Of a stretch of 64,000 nt of DNA, positions 25,612 to 33,942 are shown in pieces; the first letter of the stretch is position 1; every line of letters starts with the position of its first letter. The notes beneath the pieces are model-generated. The model was not told the origin of the DNA and did not search any database. It saw only the letters and a program-made list of their open reading frames with translations. Source of the DNA: Gammaproteobacteria bacterium. Its GTDB lineage: Bacteria > Pseudomonadota > Gammaproteobacteria > Pseudomonadales > IMCC2047. A program made the position numbers and the translations under genes. The stretch is taken from positions 248,001 to 312,000 of the forward strand of contig JAJFKB010000002.1 in the NCBI GenBank assembly GCA_021773395.1, given 5' to 3'.

Positions 25612-27054
25612 TCAAAAGGGATACTGCTGCTGCCCCTGCTGGATGGTCACCCACTTCACTTCCGTGACCTCCTCCATCGCATAGCGCCCACCTTCGCGAC
25701 CCATACCTGAATTTTTTATACCTCCAAAAGGTACTACAGCCTCATCGCGCACTGTCGGTCCATTAATATGACACATTCCAGCCTCTATTCCCCTGGAAAT
25801 AGCCATCGCTTTTTGCAGATCATTGGTGATTACCGCTGAACTCAGGCCGTACTCGCAGTCATTGGCAATTTCCAGCGCATTTTCATAATCCGTGGCCTTA
25901 ATCACAGCGGCCACAGGGCCGAAGCACTCCGTCCTGAATATGCTCATTTGTTGCGTCACATCTGCAACTACTGTGGGATGGAAAAAGCTATCGACAAAGG
26001 TGCCACCGGTCAATAATCTTGCTCCTTCCGCAACCGCCTGATCCAGTTGATCCTTAATAAATTGCGGTTGAGTGGGACGAATTAACGGCCCGATAATGAC
26101 CTCTGGATCACGGGGATTGCCGACCTTTAACTGGCACACTTTAGCCGCAAATTTTTCGCAAAACTGGTCATAAATTCCCTGCTCAACAATCACCCTGGAA
26201 CCGGTCATGCATATCTGACCCTGATGAAAATAGTTACTGAACGCGGCCGTATCGACGGCGTAATCAATATCGGCATCGTCTAACACAATCAACGGGTTTT
26301 TGCCGCCCAGCTCCAATCCACAGCGAGTGTGATTTTTAGCTGCTTCCGCCGCAATAAGCGCACCGACTTTAGTGGAACCGGTAAAGGTGACCAGCTTGAC
26401 ACGCTTGTCCGCGATGAGAGTATCGCCCAAATCACCACCCGTAGAGGGAATGACATTTAGCACACCGGGGGGTAAACCGGCCTCATGAAATATTTCTGCC
26501 AGTTTTAAGCCGACCACTGGCGTCACTTCTGAGGGCTTCAGTATCACTGCATTTCCAGCTGCCAGCGCCCAGCCAATTTTCCTGATCGCCAACAACAACG
26601 GAAAGTTAAAGGGTGAAATCGCCAGCACAACGCCCAAAGGTTTACGAATCGAATAGGAAAATACACCCGGCAAATTGGATTCAAAGGTTTCCCCGATCAC
26701 CCGCCGCGCTTCTCCGGCCATTGCACGTACAAAGTCAGGGGTATGACTCGCTTCGAAGCCAGCTTTAAGCATGGTACAACCGGCTTCATCGATCAGCACG
26801 TCCATCATCTCCTGCTGCCGTGCCGCCATCACATCGGCTGCCTTCAACATCACCGCCTCTCGTGCCGCCGCGGGCATCTGACTCCATACTTGAAAACCTG
26901 CCTGGGCCGCATCGAGCGCTTTTTTGGCATCCACCACACCCGCCTGATGCACACTGGCGTAGACCTCTCCGGTTGCAGGATTCAGGCTATCAGCCATCTT
27001 TCCCGATTCAGCAGGCTTATATTCGCCATCGATAAACAGTTGATATTCGTTCAT
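25612..27054 (-). CDS. NAD(P)-dependent aldehyde dehydrogenase
   Basis: This is an aldehyde dehydrogenase of 480 residues. The general base Glu is in LELGGKNPLIVL (about 250) and the nucleophile Cys in FHQGQICMTGSR (about 284). The nucleotide loop is FTGSTKVG, and AISPFNFPLLL is near residue 145. It resembles aromatic aldehyde (benzaldehyde, vanillin, 4-hydroxybenzaldehyde) dehydrogenases. It is last after the alcohol dehydrogenase and a membrane protein on the minus strand. In Pseudomonas p-cresol clusters an aldehyde dehydrogenase (PchA) accompanies PchC, PchX and PchF, and this gene may play that part. GAGG precedes the ATG. Confidence 0.9.
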   Translation of the reverse strand: MNEYQLFIDGEYKPAESGKMADSLNPATGEVYASVHQAGVVDAKKALDAAQAGFQVWSQMPAAAREAVMLKAADVMAARQQEMMDVLIDEAGCTMLKAGFEASHTPDFVRAMAGEARRVIGETFESNLPGVFSYSIRKPLGVVLAISPFNFPLLLAIRKIGWALAAGNAVILKPSEVTPVVGLKLAEIFHEAGLPPGVLNVIPSTGGDLGDTLIADKRVKLVTFTGSTKVGALIAAEAAKNHTRCGLELGGKNPLIVLDDADIDYAVDTAAFSNYFHQGQICMTGSRVIVEQGIYDQFCEKFAAKVCQLKVGNPRDPEVIIGPLIRPTQPQFIKDQLDQAVAEGARLLTGGTFVDSFFHPTVVADVTQQMSIFRTECFGPVAAVIKATDYENALEIANDCEYGLSSAVITNDLQKAMAISRGIEAGMCHINGPTVRDEAVVPFGGIKNSGMGREGGRYAMEEVTEVKWVTIQQGQQQYPF

Positions 27055-27127
27055 TTTCTACCTCGCTTTGCTTTTTCTAACCTTCCATGCACCGCCAAAC
27101 GGCCACAGTGAAATGTTAGGAATACGT

Positions 27128-28222
27128 TTAGATGCCCTCTGTGGAGGCCACGGCGGATTCTTCTTTACTTGCCCTTTGTATGGGCCAAAACTCAAATGCC
27201 CCCGATACAATATTAATGACCGGAAAGGTAATACCCAGCATTGCCGTCCCGATCCAGGCCTCTTTGGCATACCCTGTTGCAGGCCCGGCGGGTAAGGTAC
27301 TGCCGACAAACAATGGCAGCGCCCATTCATACAGACGATACATAACCAGGGCTCCAATGAGACAGACAACTGATTTTGCAACCCCCCGAAGTGGTTGTTG
27401 CAGATTGGCGAATAGTTGAAACTGCATCATGTTATCGACGAGAAACGCACCAAAAATAATACACACCGGACCCTGCACCATAAAATCCATGGGCTCCATG
27501 CCGATAATGTCCACAAAAATATAATAAACCACGGCAGAAAACATCAATACCCAGGCCGTTCCAACCAACCCGAACTGCGGCTGCGCGCCACCCTTGACAA
27601 TTTTCGGTACCGGCCACATCTCAAACATAATCAGCACCATCACCAGGGCAACCGCCGTCACGGCAAAGGTCAAGGCGGTAATGCCATTGAACAAACCTCC
27701 AGGATTCAATGCTTCGGTATAAAATGGCGCACCGGCGAAAAAACTGTAGTCATAGAATAGTTTGAATAATATGAAATTCAGGATATAGCAATAAACCAGT
27801 GTACCGAGGCCAAGCAACACTTTGTTATCGGTTAGTTTATTGACCGGCCAACAGCCAAAGACAATGATCACCAGCAGACTTACACCCACCGATTGTATGG
27901 CATAGTGAATCAGTATTGGTGTCATTTGACCCTGCCCTACCGTAAACAGCAGGATTGCCATGACCACCGCTCCCGCCACTACAAACATGCCGGTTAGCAC
28001 AAAGCCCTTCAACGGCTGTGCCAGGTTGCCTACAGCTGCGGGAACCTGGTGTCCCCAAACAACTGCTAACATGATCTGAAAGGGGGTTCCACACAGGAAA
28101 AAAGTGCCCACCCAGTTTAAGAAAAAATCTGTATCGACCGCACTGGTAAAGCCCGCGATCAATGCCGCAGAAAGCGCTAATACCAGAAGAATACCTAAAA
28201 CACCTGTTATTATAATATTCAC
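27128..28222 (-). CDS. Multi-pass inner-membrane protein of unknown function
   Basis: I do not recognise this family. The GTG at 28222 (product begins MNIIITGVLG, 364 residues) follows GAGGG by 8 bases; a reading from 28324 would add 34 residues of unlikely sequence that include the ribosome-binding site. About ten hydrophobic segments can be counted, spread evenly, with short polar loops and a repeated W-P motif at segment ends (FGCWPVNK, FEMWPVPK, FEFWPIQR). The recurring pattern suggests internal duplication. It lies between aldehyde and alcohol dehydrogenase genes, so transport of an aromatic substrate or product is plausible but unproven. It has no obvious MFS, ABC or RND signature. Confidence 0.75.
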   Translation of the reverse strand: MNIIITGVLGILLVLALSAALIAGFTSAVDTDFFLNWVGTFFLCGTPFQIMLAVVWGHQVPAAVGNLAQPLKGFVLTGMFVVAGAVVMAILLFTVGQGQMTPILIHYAIQSVGVSLLVIIVFGCWPVNKLTDNKVLLGLGTLVYCYILNFILFKLFYDYSFFAGAPFYTEALNPGGLFNGITALTFAVTAVALVMVLIMFEMWPVPKIVKGGAQPQFGLVGTAWVLMFSAVVYYIFVDIIGMEPMDFMVQGPVCIIFGAFLVDNMMQFQLFANLQQPLRGVAKSVVCLIGALVMYRLYEWALPLFVGSTLPAGPATGYAKEAWIGTAMLGITFPVINIVSGAFEFWPIQRASKEESAVASTEGI

Positions 28223-28414
28223 CGTTAAACCCTCTAAATTAAAGAAATTCTCCGATGCCAGAAAACTCTCGGCCAGTAACAAAATTCGGAGGTGCGGCAG
28301 TCTGTCGGGTTGCCCGAACAACAATTAACAATGGGTCTCGCGCCACATCGGCACCTGGCAACGCCTTACCAGCATCAGCTCGCCAGCCCAGGTTGCATAC
28401 AACCGAGCCTGGAA

Positions 28415-29533
28415 TTACTCCGGACTGATACGCAGTACAGGCTTAACAACAGTCCCCTTTTCTGTCGCTTCGATCGCTTCATTGATATTGTCAAAATCAA
28501 AGTAACCAATCAGTTTATCGTAAGGAAATCGGCCCTCCAGATGATAGCCTATCAGTTCAGGAATAAAGTTAACCAGGTCGCTGTCACCGCCAAGAATACC
28601 CTTAACAGTGCGACCCTGTGACATAAATTCGAGCTCGTTAAACTGCATAACTTCCTCGGGACCGCACGCGCCAACGATACCCAGCATCCCTTGGAACGCC
28701 AACAAGCCAAATGCATCCTGAATAATAGATTTAAAGCCGGTCGTATCGAATGCATAGCCCAAACCATTCGGGCAAAGCTCACGAATTTTAGCGATAGCGT
28801 CGTCCTTACCATTAAAGGCGTGCGTAGCGCCAAGTTCTTTGGCAAGCGCAAGCCGTTCGTCATTGATATCAACCGCTATGATCGGATTTGCACCGGCAAT
28901 CTTTGCGGCCATAATAGCAGCCATACCGACGGTACCCGTGCCAAAAATAGCAATGGGCATGTTGGCCCGCACTTTCATACTACGCAGCACGGCTCCTGCA
29001 CCGGTCATTAGTCCACAGCCCATTGGAGCGATTCGTTCGAGTGGAATCTCTGCCGCGCTATCGGGCACTCTGACAACATTCCGCTCGTTCGCAATCGCCT
29101 GAGTGGCAAAACTGGATTGCCCAAAAAAACTGGCGTTCACTGGGTGGTTGTTTTTGAACATAGTAGGAGAGCCGTCTGGCCGAGCACCCGCCCAGTTAAA
29201 AGGAAAGAATTCATAACAATAGGTGGGCGCTTCAGAGGAACAACTCGGGCATTCGCCACAACTATTAAAACTCATCACTACCCGATCTCCAGGCTTCGCT
29301 ACCGTGACCGCACTTCCGATCTCCTCAACAATTCCGGCACCCTCGTGACCCAACACTCCGGGCAACGGGACGGGCAAATGTCCATCACGCACAGCAAGAT
29401 CAGTATGGCAAATTCCGCAGGCCACGATGCGAACCCTCAACTCGTTGGGTTGCAGGTCATCGATAACTACGTCTTCGATAGCAAAAGGATGTTGACTTCC
29501 ACGACAGATGGCGGCACGTGCATTAGTTGGCAT
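28415..29533 (-). CDS. Zinc-dependent alcohol dehydrogenase (aryl-alcohol type)
   Basis: This is a medium-chain dehydrogenase of 372 residues. The catalytic zinc ligands are in CGICHTD and LGHEGAG, and the structural zinc loop is CGECPSCSSEAPTYC. The Rossmann motif is FGTGTVGMAAIMAAKIAG, with Asp in IAVDIN indicating NAD. It resembles benzyl and aryl alcohol dehydrogenases. Placed between a PchF-type flavoprotein and an aldehyde dehydrogenase, it may oxidise the alcohol made by the flavocytochrome, either a benzylic primary alcohol or a 1-arylethanol. The 284-base gap upstream of its ATG is large enough for its own promoter. Confidence 0.9.
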   Translation of the reverse strand: MPTNARAAICRGSQHPFAIEDVVIDDLQPNELRVRIVACGICHTDLAVRDGHLPVPLPGVLGHEGAGIVEEIGSAVTVAKPGDRVVMSFNSCGECPSCSSEAPTYCYEFFPFNWAGARPDGSPTMFKNNHPVNASFFGQSSFATQAIANERNVVRVPDSAAEIPLERIAPMGCGLMTGAGAVLRSMKVRANMPIAIFGTGTVGMAAIMAAKIAGANPIIAVDINDERLALAKELGATHAFNGKDDAIAKIRELCPNGLGYAFDTTGFKSIIQDAFGLLAFQGMLGIVGACGPEEVMQFNELEFMSQGRTVKGILGGDSDLVNFIPELIGYHLEGRFPYDKLIGYFDFDNINEAIEATEKGTVVKPVLRISPE

Positions 29534-29817
29534 ATTGATTCTCCTGTGTTCAGCACGAAATGCTGATTACAAAATAAATTGAAAAATTATCTAAATAGCC
29601 ATCCAGAAAATTTCAAGCATCTGGCTGACTGGAACAACCTCATCGATTAATAGCTAAACCCGAATATAAGACTCCACTCCCATGGACGATTGCAGGTACT
29701 GTCCAATAGCTACAACTTATGAAGAAATTTCAATTTCCGCCCTACAGCAGGACTCTCCCTGTCCCGATAAGCTGTTATATTCAGAGCCCAATTACAAGCT
29801 AACCAATTCACCCATCG

Positions 29818-31356
29818 CTAGTTGTAAATCCCCGATTTTCCCGGTGCTATAATTCCGTTCGGATCAAGCGCGCGCTTGATCTTCTGGTTTATATCTTTCT
29901 TAACCGGGCCATAGGAGTCTGCCACCTTATCCATAAATGCTGTATTGGTGCGATAAGAACCCCAGCCGCGCGCCGTAAATTCGGTGAGCAGCTCATCAAA
30001 ACACTGATTCGCTCGCTTTGTTTCCTCAGGGTCAGTCTTGTCATAAAGCAGATCGATAATATGGTGCATATCACGCCAGCCAACTATGAATTCAGCGACG
30101 TAGTCAAAGCCATACTTACCCAATATCCGCTTGCCCAAGTCCATCTGTTCGAGGGTATCATCACCCTTGGCCTGAGCCACAGGTGCGAACCAGGCAGAAC
30201 CGCCACCACCACGCCAGTTATAGAGACCAAACTCGTGCAGCGTCATTTCACCACGCATCAGTTTCGCGCGGTATTCGAAGGTCTCATTACCCTTCATCTC
30301 TTCCTCTTCCTGAACCAAACCACCCGTGGCCTCGAAGGCACCTTTCACGATCTTCCAGTTAAGCTCATTTTGCTCGGGCGATCCGTATAGACCTGCGTAA
30401 ATATTCCAGGCACCGATTCCATTATCAGCCTTCATTCTATCGACAGCCTCATCCGGTATGGCTCCCTCGCCCTGATAATAATCCTTGCGGTTCAGATAGG
30501 ACCCACCCTCCCAAAGCGCGTGGGAGATAACAACAGCGTTTGGAATAATATTGGATATTCGCAAAGGCCGAATGGTTTCCACTAACATCTCAATATCGGT
30601 GTCCTTGGGATAACGCACCACGAAAGGCTTAAAAGCGGGCGGTTGGGGCATCAACCAGAGACCTAATTTAGTCACAATGCCATAGTTAGACTGGGTAAAG
30701 ATACCGTCCAGATAAGGGCCATATCCCCATTTGAAGACCTGCCATGATTTAGAGTTTTCCATCGATCCCATACCAGTGCGCAGAACCTGGCTGTCAGCCA
30801 GAACCACCTCCATCCCACAGGAGAACAAAAAGTGCTCACCGTACGGCGTATATCCCACACCACGATCAATCGTATTACCCAACGGACTAACGATAGCCGA
30901 GGGTGCAGGGCACGATAGCCAAAGCGGAATATTGTTTTCGACCAGATAGTTTTTCAGTTGCTGATAGGTTACACCTGGCTCAACCAGCGCGGTACCCAGG
31001 TCGGCATCAACTTCAATAATTTTATTCATGCGGCGCAGGTCCAGAATCATCTGCCCTTTGGTTGCAGCTGACGCGGAGCCGTAACCAAAGTTTTTACCAG
31101 TGGATACAGGCCACACAGCAATTTTATATTTATTACAAACCCGAAGAATTTCCTGGACCTCCTCGACTGAGCCTGGAGCCAGAGCCCCTGCCGGAGCATA
31201 CTCACTGGCCTCTACGGGAATCATGATTTTTTGGTAGGACCCTAAACTATCCGAGGAAACATGTACGTTTTCAGGACCGACAATTGCGCTATATTCTTTT
31301 AGAGCTTTCTCAAAATTCTTACCGGAAACTCCAGGGGGCAAAACGTTAATAGACAT
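29818..31356 (-). CDS. 4-alkylphenol (p-cresol) methylhydroxylase-type flavoprotein subunit
   Basis: This is a VAO/PCMH-family FAD oxidoreductase of 512 residues. It oxidises the benzylic carbon of a para-alkylphenol to a quinone methide that water converts to the alcohol, with electrons going to a cytochrome c. The FAD domain shows VWPVSTGKNFGYG and PLGNTIDRGVGYTPYG. The motif LYNWRGGGG holds a Tyr near residue 379 that lines up, by memory, with the Tyr of PchF carrying covalent FAD. The C-terminus AEFIVGWRDMHHII, YRTNTAF and APGKSGIYN is characteristic. Cytochrome and PchX-like genes lie just upstream. The family includes p-cresol, 4-ethylphenol and eugenol hydroxylases, and alkyl-chain length cannot be read here. 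Confidence 0.88.
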   Translation of the reverse strand: MSINVLPPGVSGKNFEKALKEYSAIVGPENVHVSSDSLGSYQKIMIPVEASEYAPAGALAPGSVEEVQEILRVCNKYKIAVWPVSTGKNFGYGSASAATKGQMILDLRRMNKIIEVDADLGTALVEPGVTYQQLKNYLVENNIPLWLSCPAPSAIVSPLGNTIDRGVGYTPYGEHFLFSCGMEVVLADSQVLRTGMGSMENSKSWQVFKWGYGPYLDGIFTQSNYGIVTKLGLWLMPQPPAFKPFVVRYPKDTDIEMLVETIRPLRISNIIPNAVVISHALWEGGSYLNRKDYYQGEGAIPDEAVDRMKADNGIGAWNIYAGLYGSPEQNELNWKIVKGAFEATGGLVQEEEEMKGNETFEYRAKLMRGEMTLHEFGLYNWRGGGGSAWFAPVAQAKGDDTLEQMDLGKRILGKYGFDYVAEFIVGWRDMHHIIDLLYDKTDPEETKRANQCFDELLTEFTARGWGSYRTNTAFMDKVADSYGPVKKDINQKIKRALDPNGIIAPGKSGIYN

Positions 31357-31437
31357 AATAACGAAACCTCTTCTCTTAATTTCTTGGTTTGTCAGACTGT
31401 GACATCGATGAAAATCATCCGTAAACCAGTCGATAGA

Positions 31438-31923
31438 TTATGAAATGTAGCCGTAAAAACTGATCAGCGATCCATTCCCGATAACGGCTTTACCGACCGC
31501 AGCCGCTGCTCGCTTATCTGATAAAGCGGCATTGATTGTCATCGCACCTAGTGCAGCCAGTTCTCGCCCGCCCAAATCACTACTGACCCTGGCAATTTCG
31601 TGAACCACTCCTCGGCGATCATTGATAAACGACTCAATCAAAACTTTTTGAGCATCGTTGACCAGGCCAACGATCAGATCTCCGCTGGACATATCTGACA
31701 ATGCACTTAACGCATTCAGCTGGCTGGCAGTATTTGGTAACAGAACCGGGTGAGCCCTCTGTGCCACGCCCTCTGTAAATCGCTGACAATCTTCTTCACT
31801 GGCCGCAATCACCAGCGCCCGAGTCCTCTGGCCCGCTTGAAGTATCTGCACTGGAGCCAGGCTAAGCGCCCCTCCAGCCACTAATAACTTCAGACAACCG
31901 CGCCTCGAAATACCAGTTATCAT
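31438..31923 (-). CDS. PchX-like Tat-exported protein of the flavocytochrome operon
   Basis: This 161-residue protein begins MITGISRRGCLKLLVAGG, a twin-arginine signal (SRRxxLK) with a hydrophobic stretch. The mature part is alpha/beta-rich with no recognised active site. It overlaps the cytochrome gene by four bases (ATGA) and precedes the flavoprotein by 81 bases. In Pseudomonas the p-cresol operon has a gene of unknown function, pchX, between the same two genes, so this is probably its counterpart. A role in folding, FAD insertion or export of the flavoprotein, which lacks its own signal peptide, is an attractive inference. Confidence 0.7.
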   Translation of the reverse strand: MITGISRRGCLKLLVAGGALSLAPVQILQAGQRTRALVIAASEEDCQRFTEGVAQRAHPVLLPNTASQLNALSALSDMSSGDLIVGLVNDAQKVLIESFINDRRGVVHEIARVSSDLGGRELAALGAMTINAALSDKRAAAAVGKAVIGNGSLISFYGYIS

Positions 31924-32228
31924 TTTCCTGTTACTCCTTTGCTGACCAGATACGCTGAAATTTTATCCAGATCTTTATCTGAGAGCTCTGTAGGCCTGAA
32001 TGCCGGCATCCCGGCACGACCATTACGGGCCATCGTTTTGAAATAATCTGCGGGAAGATCTCTACCCGAAAGCTTCGGACCAACACCAGCTTCATGACAA
32101 TGGCCACAGATATTCTTATAGATTTGATTACCGGACTGCCACTCATTAGCAGACTCTGCAATAGTATTGGTTGTTATCGAAAAAAAAGCGACGAGTGCGC
32201 ACAGCTGAGCATACCAAAGTACTTTCAT
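31920..32228 (-). CDS. Cytochrome c subunit of alkylphenol hydroxylase (PchC-like)
   Basis: This is a 102-residue c-type cytochrome. A Sec signal peptide runs to about residue 24 (NTIAES). The haem site CGHCH is near residue 41, and the axial Met is in RAGMPAF near residue 74. Size and position, first in the operon before the PchX-like and flavoprotein genes, match the small cytochrome subunit of p-cresol methylhydroxylase. It would take electrons from the flavin and pass them to the respiratory chain in the periplasm. Confidence 0.87.
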   Translation of the reverse strand: MKVLWYAQLCALVAFFSITTNTIAESANEWQSGNQIYKNICGHCHEAGVGPKLSGRDLPADYFKTMARNGRAGMPAFRPTELSDKDLDKISAYLVSKGVTGK

Positions 32229-32309
32229 AATTTTCCTTCCATTAATGGCATGAGTTGTCTATTTCGCGACATTTTTTGATCAGAAAATACACACTCAAAT
32301 TGAAAACGC

Positions 32310-32332
32310 TTTTGGCCTATAAAATGCCAAAA
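32310..32332. promoter_or_regulatory. Inverted repeat upstream of the cytochrome gene
   Basis: TTTTGGC (32310-32316) and GCCAAAA (32326-32332) are perfect inverted arms around a 9-base AT-rich spacer. It is 82-104 bases upstream of the cytochrome start. A regulatory site is likely by position; AraC-family proteins usually prefer direct repeats, so the binder is uncertain. Confidence 0.45.
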
Positions 32333-32460
32333 ACACACTGCCTATCAATTTTCATTAATTGTATTGTTTTATTGGTATTATTTTTTTAAGACCACTTAGA
32401 TACTCTTTGCGTGATTAGTCAATCGTCGCAAAGATAGTTCTATTTTTTATTTTAGATATT

Positions 32461-32486
32461 GCTCGTTCCAGTACATGTACCAGAGC
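32461..32486. promoter_or_regulatory. GTACATGTAC palindrome inside a longer imperfect inverted repeat
   Basis: GTACATGTAC (32471-32480) is a perfect 10-base palindrome, flanked by GCTC and GAGC at 32461 and 32483. It lies about 45 bases after the AraC stop on the minus strand. It could be an operator or part of a weak terminator; no T-run follows. Confidence 0.35.
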
Positions 32487-32532
32487 GTCTTAAGCTATGT
32501 CTGACAGTGAACAGTGGTTTTGGAAGGGAAAT

Positions 32533-33510
32533 TCAAGCGCCAAAGCACTTTCGGTATTCACCTGGACTCACGATAAATTTCTTTTTAAAAGTATGACCGA
32601 AATGTGCAGAATCCTTGAACCCCCACATATGAGCAATATCTGTAATGCTATAGCTGGCATACTGTCGGCTTCTGAGTGCTTTCTCGCACTCCTCAAGACG
32701 GCGATTTAGCATATATTGAGAGACGGTAAATGGCTCTACTTTAAAAAGCTTGTGCAAATACCGAGGCGTAATCGCATTCGCCGCGCTGATCATCGCAATG
32801 GAGAGTTCGGGGTCAGTCAACCGGTTATTAATGAATTGTTTGACCTGCAATAAGTGTCCCGCCTGAACGGTTGAACCAGATAATTGCTGGGGCATATATT
32901 CATTCAATGAAAGTGCTATAAAATCCAGTAGTTTATCCGCAACCTGCGTTTCAAAATTACCGGTAAGCTCATCCCGGTGCTTCCAGGCATTCAGAATTAA
33001 ATTGGATAAAATCGCACTGATACCGGTACTCCCATCCATTTTAATTCCCGCTAACGCTCGAGCGCCCGGAGCCAGCGTTATTAAATGGGGAGCGGGAATT
33101 TTAACCACGATCATTTCATGCTGATTGGCAGATTCCGGCACCAGATTCAATTGCGAAGGTCGGGTAGCATCGTATAAGGCCATATCACCCTGCTGCAGGA
33201 AAACATCCTGATTCGATTGCCGCAATTGCGATTGCCCCCGAGCCTGTAGATAAAGCAGGAAAATATCTTCAGTACTATGTGAAATATTAGCCCGAGTGCG
33301 ATCGACGCGGCTTCGTTCGGCGCTAGCCGAAGAGATAGAGATCTGCCCCAGATCTTTAACGTCCATTTTACCTGCAAAGCCATTGCTAACCGATTCCACA
33401 CCCGTTCTGTGAACAGTCATCCCGGTATAGGTTCGACAAACCACATCCACCCAAAAATCAAGCTGCTGCCGAACGTTTATATTGCTGGTATCAAGTAAAT
33501 AGTTACTCAC
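32533..33510 (-). CDS. AraC-family transcriptional activator (FeaR-like)
   Basis: This is a 325-residue AraC/XylS-type regulator. The N-terminal ligand domain (about residues 10-190) matches the AraC-binding-like domain of FeaR and NahR-independent aromatic activators. The C-terminal double helix-turn-helix (about 225-325) shows LSIAMISAANAITPRYLHKLF and SITDIAHMWGFKDSAHFGHTFKKKFIVSPGEYRK, the second cited as the family signature. It lies upstream of and codirectional with the flavocytochrome operon, so activation of that operon by an alkylphenol is the natural model. The effector is not known. Confidence 0.9.
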   Translation of the reverse strand: MSNYLLDTSNINVRQQLDFWVDVVCRTYTGMTVHRTGVESVSNGFAGKMDVKDLGQISISSASAERSRVDRTRANISHSTEDIFLLYLQARGQSQLRQSNQDVFLQQGDMALYDATRPSQLNLVPESANQHEMIVVKIPAPHLITLAPGARALAGIKMDGSTGISAILSNLILNAWKHRDELTGNFETQVADKLLDFIALSLNEYMPQQLSGSTVQAGHLLQVKQFINNRLTDPELSIAMISAANAITPRYLHKLFKVEPFTVSQYMLNRRLEECEKALRSRQYASYSITDIAHMWGFKDSAHFGHTFKKKFIVSPGEYRKCFGA

Positions 33511-33942
33511 ATTAATTCACCACAACAAAGTCACTTGAAGAAACCCGGTGCACAATTCAATTATTATATTTTTGAGCGCTGCATTGCTAACTAAGTCACC
33601 AACTGACATTAAGCCCCTACTGTTTGTATGAATATACTCCAACCATTGCGAACAGGTCAATGCTACTCAATTTCAAAAACGGAATTGTGAAGTGTATGAA
33701 AAAAAAGACTTTTCCCTGGTATCAGCAGGAAATCCGAGATGCAGCATTACCTTTTTATGCTCATCTTTATATGAAATAATGACGCAAATCAGGGCAAAGC
33801 CATCATGCGACCCTGTATCAACAACCTCATAACAACCGCTAAGAAGAAGGTTACATGTGCACAATAAAACATATTTCGTACGGCATTAGCCTAAAGACCT
33901 GGAGACCGGGTCGTTCATCGCCAGACCATAAACTCTAATTAT
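33511..33942. other. Divergent gap between the AraC regulator and the histidine kinase
   Basis: This 432-base AT-rich stretch separates the aromatic island from the two-component/export locus. A 63-codon minus-strand frame at 33673-33864 has no clear ribosome-binding site and no family resemblance, so I do not call it. I saw no strong palindrome or repeat. Confidence 0.6.

Larger units (their letters stand above)
32229..32532. other. AT-rich region upstream of the flavocytochrome operon
   Basis: This 304-base gap separates the AraC-type regulator from the cytochrome gene, both on the minus strand. It contains two inverted repeats, listed separately. No reading frame looks real. The promoter of the cytochrome-PchX-flavoprotein operon should lie here. 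Confidence 0.65.
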
